Shown piece after piece: positions 9,391 to 19,327 of a stretch of DNA of 64,000 nucleotides. The position numbers and the translations under genes were made by a program. Within the stretch, counting starts at the first letter, position 1; every line of letters starts with the position of its first letter. This DNA is from Bacillus sp. 1NLA3E (GTDB taxonomy: Bacteria > Bacillota > Bacilli > Bacillales > Cytobacillaceae). The stretch lies in contig NC_021171.1 of assembly GCF_000242895.2 (NCBI RefSeq), positions 3,196,001 to 3,260,000 of the forward strand, written 5' to 3'. The notes under the pieces were generated by a model. The model saw nothing but the letters and a program-made list of their open reading frames with translations. It was not told where the DNA came from and made no database searches.

Positions 9391-9560
9391 TTATGTACGA
9401 TATAAAGTAAAAATCGCTTTATTTTGATCTTACCAGTCCAAAGCAAGCCCAAACATTAAGTCCGCTCTTTTAATGTCCAATTTAAGCATCCACAATTTTT
9501 ATATAAATCCGGATTATGTTGGACTTTCACTGTAGATATAATCTCAACTTTACTCTCCAT
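9391..9560 (-). pseudogene. ypmA: disrupted ypmA (DUF4264) with frameshift and nonsense codon
   Basis: From an ATG at 9560, with a strong AGGAGGGATTACA leader, the frame reads MESKVEIISTVKVQHNPDLY and stops after 34 codons. In the neighbouring frame LMFGLALDW, then a stop, then DQNKAIFTLYRT continue to a TAA at 9391. The total is 170 bp, one base short of the 171 bp needed for the 56-aa YpmA I recall from B. subtilis. One base is missing near codon 34, and codon 44 is TAA. Mid-gene residues also look degraded (KNCGCLNWT). Either a true pseudogene or clustered sequence error. Confidence 0.75.
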
Positions 9561-9642
9561 TGTAATCCCTCCTATAAGCCAGCAATATTTGTCAATCATA
9601 CTGTTGCCCAAATTGGGTACAATAATATTAAGATTCTAACAT

Positions 9643-9651
9643 ATTATAGCA
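9643..9651 (-). promoter_or_regulatory. extended -10 promoter for ypmA-ypmB-aspB
   Basis: TGCTATAAT on the minus strand is a perfect extended -10 about 83 bases upstream of the ypmA ATG; no clear -35. The stretch 9561-9758 holds nothing else that I can identify. Confidence 0.5.
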
Positions 9652-9758
9652 GTGTATGACTTCAGAAGTTTATCATTTATGCTAATTCCGATAAAAATTT
9701 TTCTAGTCCACACATATTTTTTGGCTACGCTATTGTTCCAAGCGTAGCTCTTTTCTTT

Positions 9759-9945
9759 GGCTCTGTTAAATAGAATGTTGCTTTCCGTTCCAGGCACTCG
9801 CGCACCTTAGGGGCGGAGACGGTGAGCCTCCTCGGCGCAAAGCGCCTGTGGGATCTCACCTGTCCCGCTGCTCCCGCAGGAGTCTTCGCGCCTTCTACTC
9901 CAATCAACATTGTGCAAAAAATCAACATTAAGCTTTAAAATAGCC
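9759..9945 (+). repeat. GC-rich inverted-repeat element, family A copy 2
   Basis: A 187-bp copy with arms GGCTCTGTTAAA and TTTAAAATAGCC and the common core (TTGCTTTCCGTTCC to CTCCAATCAACATTGTGC). It lies just after the dinG stop codon and upstream of the ypmA promoter. dinG has no other visible terminator, so the element may act as one. Confidence 0.85.
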
Positions 9946-9986
9946 TTTTCTTTTGGAAAGTATTTTATCCGGCCCTCATCACCTTA

Positions 9987-12791
9987 TCATTGAAGCCAGC
10001 TATGAATGGATTGAACAATTTCCTCAATCTTTTGTTTTTTTATAGAAATCTTAGGAATAGATTGAAGAAATGCTCTGCCATATTTTGTTGTTACAATCCG
10101 CCGATCAAAAACAATAATGATTCCCTTGTCAGATTTGGTTCGTATCAATCTGCCAAAACCTTGTTTAAAACGTAACACTGCCTCTGGTAAGCTATATTCT
10201 GAAAAGGGATTCCCCCCCTGCTGGTTGATAATTTCACACTTTGCAGCAGTGATGGGTTCGTCAGGAGGTGAAAATGGTAACCTGACAATAATAAGACAAG
10301 AAAGATCTTCCCCTGGAATATCCACACCTTCCCAAAAACTACTTGTTCCTAACAATATTGCCTTGTCAAAACGTTGAAAGTTTCTCGTTAACCTCGTCCT
10401 ACTCCCGCTCGTGATTCCTTGCGCCATTATGGCAAAATCGCTCAGAAAACCGCTATCTCTAATTAAATCATAGGTGGCTTTCAACATCTCATGTGACGTA
10501 AATAGAATGAGCATTCTACCCTTAGTAGCTTCAGCTATCGAGATAATATGTTCTGAAATAGCTGCCACATATTCCTCTTGTGGAACGGTATTAATTTCAG
10601 GTAAATCTTCTGGTATGATCAATTGGACTTGCTTTTCATAATGAAATGGTGAAGCTATCACCTTTTGTTGACAGCTGTTTGGCGCTATACCCAATTCATT
10701 CATGGTGTATTGAAATGAATTTTTCACGGTCAAGGTAGCTGAAGTAACGATTATACTTTTCTTTTTATGAAAAAAATGGTCTTGTAAAAATTGTGCCACA
10801 TTCACAGGATGTGCAAACACTGTTGTTGAATTTTGGACTGAACGTAAATCGATTTCAATCCACCTAACATAGTTTTCCTTTGGTGAAAGAAAGATGTCCT
10901 TTATATTTTGACGTAAATCAGAAAGCTCCACCAGAACTGAGGAAATTTCCTCTAAAAATGCTTTTTTGTCATCCGATAATGGTAAATTCCCCTTTTTAAC
11001 AAGCATTAATCGCCCGTTTAGAAAATCAGTCGTATCCCTTAGGAGAAAAAAGAAGCGTTCTGCTTCCGTTACTAAAGCATTCCATTCTCTTCCTTGCTCA
11101 TCCTTTTGTAATCTGTGTGATACTCTATTATACGAAGGCAACCTTTTATTTGTTTTACTTCTTCCAAAAATCGAAACAATTTTAAAAAATTCATCCATTC
11201 CATAAATCAAATCAGCAATTGACTTATTGACTACAAACGTATGAATAGCATTCTCTGTTGCCTTCTTACCCCCGAGTAAATTTTCTAGTCGATAAAATAA
11301 CTGCTTTTGCTCATATAAACCAATTTGCCCTATTAGAAGACGAATTGTTAGATAATCGATTGTAATCCCAAAATACTTTCCAGATGCTTTTTCAAAATGG
11401 TGCCCTTCATCTATTACAGCAAAATCATATTCAGGAAGAATGGCTTGGTCTGACACAAGGTCAGACAGAAGCAGAGAATGGTTGGTAATAACTAGGTCAG
11501 CATGACTTGCTTCCTGACGAGCAATATGATAAAAATCATACGCTTGCCAATGTTTACCGTGCAAAAATTCTGTATGATCATGATTGATTTTGTTCCAATA
11601 AATTAAACCTCCACTTGATAAATTTAGCTCATCGCTGTCACCAGTTTCAGTTTCTGTTAGCCATACAAGTATTTGCATTTTTGTTAAGGTGGTATCGTAA
11701 TTATCATCTTCTTCAACTAATGATTGTTCAAATTTAGCCAGACTTATGTAATGCCCTCTTCCTTTTAATATGCTTGTTTTAATCGTAAAAGGAAGCATTT
11801 TTTTTAATAATGGAATATCTTTTACCATTAGTTGTTGCTGTAATTGGGTTGTAAAAGTACTAACAACAATTGGTTTTCCAGTTTGTTTGGAAAATAGTGT
11901 AGCAGGAATGAGATATGCTAAAGATTTCCCAACCCCTGTTCCAGCTTCAATTAATGCATGCTGTTGCTTTTGAAAAGAATCAAAAATTGTATCCATCATG
12001 ATAAATTGGCCTTCGCGCCTTTCATAGGCAGGAAAAACACAGTTTAACATTTTTTCTTTTTCTATATCAGAGATTGGATAGGGCATAGAAAAGTCTCCCT
12101 CTTTTTCAACCTCCTTATTTCCCTTCCTCAAGGCGAGGCCTCGATATATCTCCAGGTCGGGATGAATTTCTTCTATCCTCTGCCCCTTATTCAGAATGAG
12201 ATCATCTAAGAGTAGGTGAATATCACTTTTTAATCCACCTGAGAGTTTTGAAAGTTGAAGGAGTGTTTTTAGTGGAAGCTTTTCCAAACGGGTCAAAAAG
12301 TTAAGGAGTAGCTCTGCCGTTACATAAGCATCACTGTCTGCCTGATGGGGCCGTTCATGGATAAAACCTTCCTGTACCGCCAAATCATTTAGCTTATAGC
12401 TATCTGAGGTTGGAAAAAGAATTCGTGCCAACTCTACGGTATCCAGGATGGGACCAAAAAAACCTTCGCATCCAGAACCAAGAAGTTCCTCTTGGAGAAA
12501 AGACAAATCAAATAGAACATTATGGGCAACAAAATAGGCATCTTCAAGCATTTTTGCTACTGTTTCAGCTATTTCCGAGAACAATGGGGCGCTTTTTACC
12601 ATTTCATCATTTAGACCAGTTAATTCCTCGATAAAGGCAGGAATCTTTTGTTGTGGGTTTACCAATGAAGAAAACTGTTCAGTTATTTTCCCGTTATTAA
12701 TGACCACCGCAGCAAATTGAATTATTTTATCCCCTCGTTTTGGGGAATTGCCTGTGGTTTCTAAATCAATCACAACATATTTATTGTTCAA
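9987..12791 (-). CDS. dinG: DinG-type 3'-5' exonuclease/helicase-like protein
   Basis: A 934-aa fusion of a DnaQ-type exonuclease and an XPD/DinG-like superfamily 2 helicase domain. Exonuclease residues D9 and E11 (VIDLETTGN), D95 (VAHNVLFDLSF) and the HxAxxD-type HQADSD near 149-154 are present. The helicase part has Walker A EAGTGVGKS (about 282-290), VIDEGHH (DEAH box) and a final QGFGRLIRT motif. Start: a GTG at 12800 overlaps its own AGAGGTG box, so I prefer the TTG at 12791, spaced 6-7 bases from that box, which gives the family-like start MNNKYVVIDLETTG. Confidence 0.93.
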   Translation of the reverse strand: MNNKYVVIDLETTGNSPKRGDKIIQFAAVVINNGKITEQFSSLVNPQQKIPAFIEELTGLNDEMVKSAPLFSEIAETVAKMLEDAYFVAHNVLFDLSFLQEELLGSGCEGFFGPILDTVELARILFPTSDSYKLNDLAVQEGFIHERPHQADSDAYVTAELLLNFLTRLEKLPLKTLLQLSKLSGGLKSDIHLLLDDLILNKGQRIEEIHPDLEIYRGLALRKGNKEVEKEGDFSMPYPISDIEKEKMLNCVFPAYERREGQFIMMDTIFDSFQKQQHALIEAGTGVGKSLAYLIPATLFSKQTGKPIVVSTFTTQLQQQLMVKDIPLLKKMLPFTIKTSILKGRGHYISLAKFEQSLVEEDDNYDTTLTKMQILVWLTETETGDSDELNLSSGGLIYWNKINHDHTEFLHGKHWQAYDFYHIARQEASHADLVITNHSLLLSDLVSDQAILPEYDFAVIDEGHHFEKASGKYFGITIDYLTIRLLIGQIGLYEQKQLFYRLENLLGGKKATENAIHTFVVNKSIADLIYGMDEFFKIVSIFGRSKTNKRLPSYNRVSHRLQKDEQGREWNALVTEAERFFFLLRDTTDFLNGRLMLVKKGNLPLSDDKKAFLEEISSVLVELSDLRQNIKDIFLSPKENYVRWIEIDLRSVQNSTTVFAHPVNVAQFLQDHFFHKKKSIIVTSATLTVKNSFQYTMNELGIAPNSCQQKVIASPFHYEKQVQLIIPEDLPEINTVPQEEYVAAISEHIISIAEATKGRMLILFTSHEMLKATYDLIRDSGFLSDFAIMAQGITSGSRTRLTRNFQRFDKAILLGTSSFWEGVDIPGEDLSCLIIVRLPFSPPDEPITAAKCEIINQQGGNPFSEYSLPEAVLRFKQGFGRLIRTKSDKGIIIVFDRRIVTTKYGRAFLQSIPKISIKKQKIEEIVQSIHSWLQ

Positions 12792-12923
12792 GTAAAACAC
12801 CTCTTACCTTCATTCAAACAAACGGTATCACAAAAACGGAAAAAGCAAAAGTGTCTCTATTACTTTTCTTCCACAAAGATGGTTTCCTTATGCGATAGTA
12901 GCTTAAATTAATAATTTCCAACC

Positions 12924-12948
12924 AAAAAAAACCCCCGAAGTTGGGGGC
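12924..12948 (-). terminator. rho-independent terminator of panBCD
   Basis: AGCCCCCAACTTCGGGGGTTTTTTTT on the minus strand: a six-pair G/C stem, tight loop and eight T. It begins inside the panD stop codon. Confidence 0.93.
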
Positions 12949-13331
12949 TACATAACGGTTGCTTCAGGTTCTGCTCTGATTAGCTCTTTTATTTGATTAT
13001 ATTCATCCATTATTGCAACCTTTGGCTTATGGGTTGGGACCTTCTCCTCTGAAACTAAAGCATAGGAAATGATGATTACCACATCGCCTTCATGGACAAG
13101 ACGTGCTGCAGCACCGTTTAGACAAACAACACCGGTTCCTCTTTTGCCAGGTATGATATACGTTTCAAATCTTGCACCATTGTTATTGTTTACAATTTGC
13201 ACCTTTTCATTTGCTACCATACCCACAGCTTCAATAATTTCCTCATCAATCGTGATACTTCCAACATAATTTAAATTTGCCTCAGTAACACGAGCACGAT
13301 GGATTTTTGCGTTCATCATAGTGCGAAACAT
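12948..13331 (-). CDS. panD: Aspartate 1-decarboxylase (pyruvoyl enzyme)
   Basis: Makes beta-alanine for pantothenate synthesis. The 127-aa proenzyme has the self-cleavage site G24-S25 in NYVGSITID, which generates the pyruvoyl group, plus R54 and Y58 in [14 protein letters not shown]. Third gene of panBCD, 22 bases after panC. Confidence 0.97.
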   Translation of the reverse strand: MFRTMMNAKIHRARVTEANLNYVGSITIDEEIIEAVGMVANEKVQIVNNNNGARFETYIIPGKRGTGVVCLNGAAARLVHEGDVVIIISYALVSEEKVPTHKPKVAIMDEYNQIKELIRAEPEATVM

Positions 13332-13353
13332 GATTTTCCCCCTTGTGTTCTAA

Positions 13354-14202
13354 TTAATTTAGTTCAATAATTAAGTTATCTATTAATCGGACTTTGTTAA
13401 ATTTAACAGCGACAGCAATGATTATTTTCCCTTTAATTTGATCAATTGCCTTTAAGTTCGGGTAAGAATATAACTCAAGATAATCAATCGTTCCCTCAAT
13501 ATTAGCGTTAAGAAAAGATTTCACTAACGAAATAATTTTACTTGGCTCCTTTTCCCCGGCACGAATGGCAAGTTCAGCTTGTTTCAAACCTTGATAAATC
13601 TTTGGAGCCTGCTCTCTTTCATCCGGAAGCAAATTAATATTCCGTGAACTCTTAGCAAGTCCATCCTCTTCCCTTACTGTTTGGACTGGAACGATTTCAA
13701 TTGGAAAATTAAAATCATTAATTAAACTATCAATTACAGCTACCTGCTGGGCATCCTTCATTCCAAAATACACACGATCAGGTAAAGTAATATGGAACAA
13801 CTTTGTTAAAACTGTAGCTACCCCATCAAAATGACCTGGACGTGACTTCCCACATAAAACATCAGTTCTGTCTTTTACTGTAACGGTAACGGCAGGTTCA
13901 TTAGGATACATTTCTTTAACCTCTGGATAAAATACATAATCCACTTTGTTGTTCACCGCAACCTGTTGATCTCGCTCAAAATCACGAGGATAGGAGGCTA
14001 AATCTTCTTTTGGACCGAATTGAAGTGGGTTTACAAAAATACTCACGACAACCAAATCATTCTCTGTTCTTGCTGTTTGCATTAATGATGCATGTCCCTC
14101 ATGCAAATAGCCCATTGTTGGAACAAATCCTATCGATTTACCTGTAGATTTTTGCTTTAAAATTTCTGACTGCAGTTCATCTATTTTAGTATATATTTTC
14201 AT
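13354..14202 (-). CDS. panC: Pantothenate synthetase (pantoate-beta-alanine ligase)
   Basis: ATP-dependent ligation of pantoate and beta-alanine. The 282-aa protein has the nucleotidyl-transferase HIGH-like motif MGYLHEGH (30-37) and the KMSKS-like KSSRN, with the pantoate-binding segment [17 protein letters not shown]. Its ATG overlaps the panB stop as ATGA, and its GGAGGT ribosome-binding site lies within the last panB codons, indicating coupling. Confidence 0.97.
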   Translation of the reverse strand: MKIYTKIDELQSEILKQKSTGKSIGFVPTMGYLHEGHASLMQTARTENDLVVVSIFVNPLQFGPKEDLASYPRDFERDQQVAVNNKVDYVFYPEVKEMYPNEPAVTVTVKDRTDVLCGKSRPGHFDGVATVLTKLFHITLPDRVYFGMKDAQQVAVIDSLINDFNFPIEIVPVQTVREEDGLAKSSRNINLLPDEREQAPKIYQGLKQAELAIRAGEKEPSKIISLVKSFLNANIEGTIDYLELYSYPNLKAIDQIKGKIIIAVAVKFNKVRLIDNLIIELN

Positions 14203-15035
14203 GATTTACCTCCATATAAGCCGACCAATTCCTCTTCATTCATTGAAAAACTGTGCTGCTCCGAAGGAAAAATTCCTTCCCTCACTTCGGTAACATATGA
14301 GGTTAATCCTGATGAAATCAACTCATTACTATCAACGTATTGTTTTACAAACTTTGGTGCACGACTCACACCATATTTGATTACATCATGAAAGACCAAA
14401 ACTTGTCCATCACAATTAATTCCAGCCCCGATTCCAATTGTTGGAATCACCAAACGGTCTTGGATTTCTTTGGCCAATTGTTTTGGAACACATTCTAGCA
14501 CGACAGCAAATGCCCCGGCTTCCTGACATTGTAATGCATCATTGATTAACTTTTGGGCTGCTTTTGCACTTTTACCTTGCACTTTGTAGCCACCAAGAGT
14601 ACCAACTGATTGTGGAGTTAAGCCAAGATGGGCAACTACTGGAATTCCAGCCTGGGTTAAAAACTTGATGCTATCAATAACGTCATCTCCACCTTCAAGC
14701 TTAACAGCATGTGCCCCCGTTTCCTGGATGAGTCTGGCACCATTTAATAGAGTGTCCCTTTTAGATAAATGGTAACTCATAAATGGCATATCAACGACAA
14801 TAAATGTATCTATTGCTCCTCGTTTGACTGCTTTTGTATGGTGAATCATATCCTCCATCGTAACTGGAACAGTAGAATCATAACCTAAAACGACCATTCC
14901 TAGTGAATCTCCAACGAGAATCATATCCACATCTGCTTGTTCTGCTAGCTTTGCAGATGGATAGTCATAAGCAGTGAGCATAACAATTTTCTCATTGTTT
15001 TCTTTCATTTTCAAAAAGTTGGTTGTTTGCTTCAT
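14199..15035 (-). CDS. panB: 3-methyl-2-oxobutanoate hydroxymethyltransferase
   Basis: First step of pantothenate synthesis, making ketopantoate from alpha-ketoisovalerate and methylene-THF. The TIM-barrel protein has [36 protein letters not shown] and IGIGAG. Two consecutive ATGs (15038 and 15035) follow GGAGGAAAG; I choose 15035 for its spacing, giving 278 aa, the family length. The track of open codons to 15089 overlaps a terminator hairpin and is not coding. Confidence 0.96.
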   Translation of the reverse strand: MKQTTNFLKMKENNEKIVMLTAYDYPSAKLAEQADVDMILVGDSLGMVVLGYDSTVPVTMEDMIHHTKAVKRGAIDTFIVVDMPFMSYHLSKRDTLLNGARLIQETGAHAVKLEGGDDVIDSIKFLTQAGIPVVAHLGLTPQSVGTLGGYKVQGKSAKAAQKLINDALQCQEAGAFAVVLECVPKQLAKEIQDRLVIPTIGIGAGINCDGQVLVFHDVIKYGVSRAPKFVKQYVDSNELISSGLTSYVTEVREGIFPSEQHSFSMNEEELVGLYGGKS

Positions 15036-15075
15036 CATCTTTCCTCCATTTCTAAAGAAAGAGGAGACAAAACAC

Positions 15076-15106
15076 AAAAAATCCTCCATTTGGCAGAAGG
15101 ATTTTG
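15076..15106 (-). terminator. intrinsic terminator inside the panB leader (possible attenuator)
   Basis: On the minus strand AAAATCCTTC and GAGGATTTT form a stem of about nine pairs with one bulge around TGCCAAATG, followed by six T. It ends about 40 bases before the panB ATG and downstream of the likely promoter and pan-like hairpin, where an attenuator would be expected. Confidence 0.6.
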
Positions 15107-15131
15107 TTTTTAAAGTGTATGTTTGTTTTAT

Positions 15132-15166
15132 CCCTCTGTCCCGGTCCGTTTAGGATCTAGGCAGAT
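15132..15166 (-). ncRNA. pan-motif-like leader RNA of panBCD
   Basis: The minus-strand leader segment starting TATCTGCCTAGATCC, with loop TAAAC, then GGACCGGGACAGAGGG folds into a hairpin with UCC/GGA at the tip, CC/GG and UCUG/CAGA below, leaving unpaired A residues. This agrees with the described pan motif, a hairpin with bulged adenines found in 5' UTRs of panB, panC or panD genes of Bacilli. I identify it by position and shape, not by covariance search. Only one copy is evident; pan motifs are often in tandem. Confidence 0.55.
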
Positions 15167-15225
15167 ACCTATTATTAAAATTTGATAAACACGGTACAGT
15201 TCTTATTTGATACTGCCCAAAAAAG

Positions 15226-15234
15226 ATTATAACA
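15226..15234 (-). promoter_or_regulatory. extended -10 promoter for panBCD
   Basis: TGTTATAAT on the minus strand; transcription from here would give a leader of about 185 nt containing the pan-like hairpin and terminator. No convincing -35. Confidence 0.55.
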
Positions 15235-15265
15235 GATAATTGTAACTTTATGCTATAAATTACTA

Positions 15266-16255
15266 TTATTCCGCATCTGGAATTTCAATATCTGCCGAAT
15301 ATACCAAATGAGAGTTTCCAAGATCATCTTCAATAATTAGAACTCCGTCATCAGTGATTCCGATAGCCTTGCCATGGATATTTTCAGTTAAAGTTCTAGC
15401 AATAATTTTTTTGCCAATACTAATTGCATAACTTTCCCATAGTATTTTGATTGGTGTAAACCCTTTTTCTAAATATAATAAATAAAGTCTTTCAAAATTT
15501 GATAGAACAGCTCTTATTAATTTTGCCCTTGAGATTGTTTCACCCGCTTCTATAGAGAGCGACGTGGCAATCTCTTGTAACGCTTCGGGATAATCAGTTA
15601 TTTTTTGATTAACATTAATGCCAACCCCAATAATAATGGCAAAAATACGATCTGCCTCAGCTTGTAATTCTGTTAAAATCCCCGTTACTTTTTTTCCATT
15701 GATTAATATATCATTAGGCCATTTGATTTGCGGGGACAAACTCGTTATTTCTTCAATTGCTTGGACAACTGCAACGGCCGTAATTAGTGTTAATTGAGGA
15801 GCCTTTGGCAATGGTATATTTGGACGTAAAATCATGCTCATCCAAACACCCGTATATTTAGGCGAATGCCATATTCGGTCCATTCTACCTCTTCCTAGCA
15901 CTTGTTCTTCGGCAAGTACAATCGTACCTTCAGGTGCATTGTCATTTGCAAGGGTTTTAGCAATTTTTTGAGTAGAGTCAACACTTTCCTTATAATGGAT
16001 TACTTGTCCGAGAAATTGTGTTTTTAATCCTAATCTAATTTCATCGGCAGATATTTGGTCAGGAGTTTTTAGGATTCGATAGCCTTTTCTTTGAATGGCT
16101 TCAAGCTCAAATCCATGCTTTCTCAATTCTTCAATGTGCTTCCAGACGGCAGTTCTTGAACACCCAATTAAGTCAGCTAAATACTGACCAGATAAATATT
16201 CACCATTAGCTGTCGTAAAGGCATCTAACAGTTTTTTCCTCACTTCAGATTGCAT
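15266..16255 (-). CDS. birA: Biotin protein ligase / biotin operon repressor BirA
   Basis: Activates biotin to biotinyl-AMP, transfers it to carboxylases and represses biotin genes. The 329-aa protein has an N-terminal winged helix (about 18-60, SGQYLADLIGCSRTAVWKHI), the adenylate-binding G121-R-G-R loop and K178-W-P-N-D, and a C-terminal SH3-like domain. The start overlaps the cca end by 16 bases, with AGAGGGTG as ribosome-binding site inside cca. Confidence 0.95.
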   Translation of the reverse strand: MQSEVRKKLLDAFTTANGEYLSGQYLADLIGCSRTAVWKHIEELRKHGFELEAIQRKGYRILKTPDQISADEIRLGLKTQFLGQVIHYKESVDSTQKIAKTLANDNAPEGTIVLAEEQVLGRGRMDRIWHSPKYTGVWMSMILRPNIPLPKAPQLTLITAVAVVQAIEEITSLSPQIKWPNDILINGKKVTGILTELQAEADRIFAIIIGVGINVNQKITDYPEALQEIATSLSIEAGETISRAKLIRAVLSNFERLYLLYLEKGFTPIKILWESYAISIGKKIIARTLTENIHGKAIGITDDGVLIIEDDLGNSHLVYSADIEIPDAE

Positions 16256-17439
16256 GTAAGCACCCTCTCTCTAATTCTTTCTCGTTTATTTTCCAGACCT
16301 CCTTCTAGAATTGCCTTTTCAATCATCGTTAAGCATTCTTTTATCCAAGGACCCGATGGGCGATTTAACATTAACATTAAATCTTTGCCTGTTACTGCAA
16401 GATCAGACCGTGATTTAATCGGAAGGGATTCAAATTGATTAACCCAATGATTAATGGACTGGCTAACCTCCTGTTTTTGAATCACATTATAAACTCTCTC
16501 GGTGTGAATCATGGTCTCTTTACCAGCTTCATATAAGGTGCTGCTGCCCCAAGATTGCTTAAAGCGCAGTTGGATCCAGGAAAGGATTGATGCAATCTGT
16601 CTAATTCTTTTGATTGGTAATTTCCAGCTTCGCAAAAAAACCTCAATATCATCAGATTTGATTTTCAAAGCATAAAGGAGTAGAGCCCACATTTCTTCAA
16701 GATTCAAATCTGTGCATTGGAATTGTGTGACAACCGTTATTCTCGCTGATACTTCGCTTAACCTTGGCAAATAGTGATCAATATTTGCTTTGCATAAAAG
16801 ATCGATAGCATTAATCCGGTTTTTTCCAAGCAGTAATTTTTCAAATTCTGCTGTTTTTCTTTCCACAGCAATATGCTGTAGCAAAGACGTCATTTTTTCA
16901 AGGGCATGAAAACAAGAAGGATCTAGTGAAAAGGATAATTGGCTGACAAATCTAATAGCCCGCATCATTCTTAAAGCATCTTCTGCAAAGCGTTCTTCAG
17001 CTTTACCAACCGTTTCAATCCTTTTTTGAGAAATTGCCAGTTGGCCATTAAAAGGATCAATTAAATTTCCTTTTTTGTTCATTGCCATTGCATTCATCGT
17101 AAAATCACGACGTTTAAGATCTTCTTCTAACGATCGGATGAACATCACCTCATCAGGTCGGCGAAAATCCTTGTACTCTGACTCGGTACGAAATGTGGTA
17201 ATTTCATAACCGCTCCCTTTATAAAGAACCAATACAGTTCCGTGCTCTATCCCAACATCAGCGGTATTGGGGAAAATTTGTTTGATCTCTTCTGGGGTAG
17301 CTGAAGAAGCAATATCGACATCGGCAATTTCTCTATTTAAAAGCTGATCCCGAACGGCACCACCGACAAAATAAGCTTCATACCCAGCATTTTCTATTTT
17401 TTCTAATATGGGAATTGCATTTAAAAATAAAGGGTTCAT
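16240..17439 (-). CDS. cca: CCA tRNA nucleotidyltransferase
   Basis: Adds or repairs the 3' CCA of tRNAs. Class II enzyme of 399 aa with YFVGGAVRDQLL, the metal-binding DVDIA Asp pair, RRDFTMNAMA and the head/neck motif RFAEDALRMMRAIRF. It starts 2 bases after the bshA stop, in the same operon. Confidence 0.96.
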   Translation of the reverse strand: MNPLFLNAIPILEKIENAGYEAYFVGGAVRDQLLNREIADVDIASSATPEEIKQIFPNTADVGIEHGTVLVLYKGSGYEITTFRTESEYKDFRRPDEVMFIRSLEEDLKRRDFTMNAMAMNKKGNLIDPFNGQLAISQKRIETVGKAEERFAEDALRMMRAIRFVSQLSFSLDPSCFHALEKMTSLLQHIAVERKTAEFEKLLLGKNRINAIDLLCKANIDHYLPRLSEVSARITVVTQFQCTDLNLEEMWALLLYALKIKSDDIEVFLRSWKLPIKRIRQIASILSWIQLRFKQSWGSSTLYEAGKETMIHTERVYNVIQKQEVSQSINHWVNQFESLPIKSRSDLAVTGKDLMLMLNRPSGPWIKECLTMIEKAILEGGLENKRERIRERVLTCNLK

Positions 17440-17441
17440 GT

Positions 17442-18578
17442 TTACTCACCATTCTTTATCAGGCTTTGGTAAATATCCTCATATTGTGACACGATTTGTT
17501 GAGCACTGAACCTTGTTTTGGCAGTAATAATGGAATTGGTTGAAAATTTCTGGTGAAGTGGTTCATTTGTTAGGATTTCAATTCCTTTATTAGCAATTGT
17601 CACTATATCTCCTAGTTCACAAACAAATCCTGATTCACCGTCTGTTATCACCTCTGGAATTCCCCCTACATTTGTACCAATACACGGTACACCACAGGCC
17701 ATACCTTCCAAAGCCACTAGTCCAAAACTTTCCTTTTCAGACAGAAGGAGCATTAAATCACTAATCGAGTATAGTTCCTCTAAGTTTTCCTGCTTTCCGA
17801 GGAAACGAACCTTATCCCTTATTCCTAAAGAACAGACAAGCTTACTTACCACAGACATTTCAGGTCCGTCTCCGACTAGCAAAAGCTTTGCCGGCACATG
17901 GCTAGCAATTTGAGCAAAGGTGGTAACCACATCCTGGACTCTTTTGACTGCCCTAAAATTCGAAACATGGATGACCACTTTTTCATTATCGGCAATCTCA
18001 AATTCCGCCCGTAAATGCGCCGCATCCGTTTTTTGATAAACACGATTATCGATAAAGTTATATACAGTATGGATTGGTTTTTTTGGATTAATCACTTCGA
18101 TTGTTTGATCAATCAACGCGTTTGAAACAGCCGTGACATAATCGGATTTTTCAATTCCAAACCGAATAGCTTCTGCTAAAGAAGGATCATTCCCTAACAC
18201 GGTAATATCCGTTCCGTGTAAAGTCGTAACAATTTTCAAATCCCTACCGCTCATTTGTTTGGCGAGGATTGCACATACAGCATGGGGAATTGCATAATGG
18301 ACATGCAACAGGTCTAATTCCTCCATGTTTGCCACCTCTGCCATTTTGCTTGCTAGGGCAATATCATATGGTGGGTACTGAAACACAGAGTATTGATTCA
18401 CATCAACTTGATGATAAAAAATATTATGATACATTTTTTTTAAACGGAAAGGCATACTTGATGAAATAAAGTGGATTTCATGACCCCTTTCGGCAAGCAT
18501 TTTTCCAAGTTCGGTCGCTACTACTCCTGATCCGCCTATTGTCGGATAACAAGTAATCCCTATTTTTAACTTTTTCAT
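17442..18578 (-). CDS. bshA: N-acetyl-alpha-D-glucosaminyl L-malate synthase (bacillithiol step 1)
   Basis: GT4-family glycosyltransferase joining UDP-GlcNAc and L-malate. The 378-aa protein starts [21 protein letters not shown] (GT4 N-terminal glycine loop), has the [10 protein letters not shown] and [12 protein letters not shown] segments, and the donor-site motif [18 protein letters not shown] near 285. It overlaps bshB1 by 4 bases and directly precedes cca, the typical Bacillus order. Confidence 0.95.
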   Translation of the reverse strand: MKKLKIGITCYPTIGGSGVVATELGKMLAERGHEIHFISSSMPFRLKKMYHNIFYHQVDVNQYSVFQYPPYDIALASKMAEVANMEELDLLHVHYAIPHAVCAILAKQMSGRDLKIVTTLHGTDITVLGNDPSLAEAIRFGIEKSDYVTAVSNALIDQTIEVINPKKPIHTVYNFIDNRVYQKTDAAHLRAEFEIADNEKVVIHVSNFRAVKRVQDVVTTFAQIASHVPAKLLLVGDGPEMSVVSKLVCSLGIRDKVRFLGKQENLEELYSISDLMLLLSEKESFGLVALEGMACGVPCIGTNVGGIPEVITDGESGFVCELGDIVTIANKGIEILTNEPLHQKFSTNSIITAKTRFSAQQIVSQYEDIYQSLIKNGE

Positions 18579-19327
18579 TCATGGTCCCCTAACAAATCAT
18601 ATTGAACAAGAAATGGTTTTTTTGTTTTAAATCCTTCTGCGTAATGAACTCCAACTTCTTTTCCAAACAGGCGCTCTCTTGCCTCAACAGATTCTACATA
18701 TCCATTTACAAGAGGTGTTTCAACTGTATCTTTTCCTTTTTCAAATTGACTCCGATACGCTTGCAGGGCTGCTTTTTTCTTATCGAAAAATAAAGAAATA
18801 TCAACTACAAACTCAGGCTTGTGGAATCCATTGATCATATAAAAAAATAAATTACTTGGTCGGTGTGCTTCGTATCCACCTGGAGTTTGATAGTTTTTAA
18901 TACCCGCAGAAAAAACCGCCTCTTCTACAAGGCGGGCACAGTTCCCATGATCTGGATGCCGATCTTCAAAAAACGGTGCAAAAATAATTTTAGGCTGATA
19001 GCGTCGAATGATTTCAACGATCTGGATAAGATTATCTTCATTAAAATACAATCCTCGATCAGGTAAATCAAGCGTCTGGCGAACATGGACCCCAAGGATT
19101 TCCGCAGCCAGTTTAGCTTCTTGTTTTCTTAGTTCCACCGTTCCATTTGAAGACAGCTCCGCTTTAGTTAAATCACATATCCCTATTTTTTTCCCTAACG
19201 AGGTGTATTTAGCAATTGTTCCACCCATGCCAATTTCAACATCATCAGCATGTGCACCAAAAGCCAAAATATCCAGGTTAATGGGCTCATTTTTATTTAT
19301 TTTATCTCGTTTACTATATTTCTCCAC
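18575..19327 (-). CDS. bshB1: N-acetylglucosaminyl-malate deacetylase (bacillithiol step 2)
   Basis: LmbE-type zinc deacetylase acting on GlcNAc-malate. Metal site motif [15 protein letters not shown] and the downstream DRHPDHGN are intact. Start is uncertain: the only conventional in-frame start before the conserved domain is GTG at 19327, overlapping mgsA by 31 bases and giving 16 residues before the family-like [10 protein letters not shown]. An unconventional start after the mgsA stop cannot be excluded. Confidence 0.93.
   Translation of the reverse strand: MEKYSKRDKINKNEPINLDILAFGAHADDVEIGMGGTIAKYTSLGKKIGICDLTKAELSSNGTVELRKQEAKLAAEILGVHVRQTLDLPDRGLYFNEDNLIQIVEIIRRYQPKIIFAPFFEDRHPDHGNCARLVEEAVFSAGIKNYQTPGGYEAHRPSNLFFYMINGFHKPEFVVDISLFFDKKKAALQAYRSQFEKGKDTVETPLVNGYVESVEARERLFGKEVGVHYAEGFKTKKPFLVQYDLLGDHE

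Noticed and set aside
9600-9622. Palindrome CCCAA-A-TTGGG upstream of ypmA as an operator
   Set aside because: Arms are only 5 bp and lie downstream of the -10 without a second copy; could be chance in AT-rich sequence.
9725-9928. Minus-strand ORF starting MLIFCTMLIGVEGAKTPAGAAGQV, and similar ORFs at 29820, 42795, 53080 and 57222
   Set aside because: They are translations of the family A repeat core, recur only where the repeat is, and have no ribosome-binding site or protein-family match.
15036-15089. N-terminal extension of panB ([17 protein letters not shown])
   Set aside because: It would translate through the terminator hairpin and lacks family similarity; the start at 15035 has a good GGAGG.
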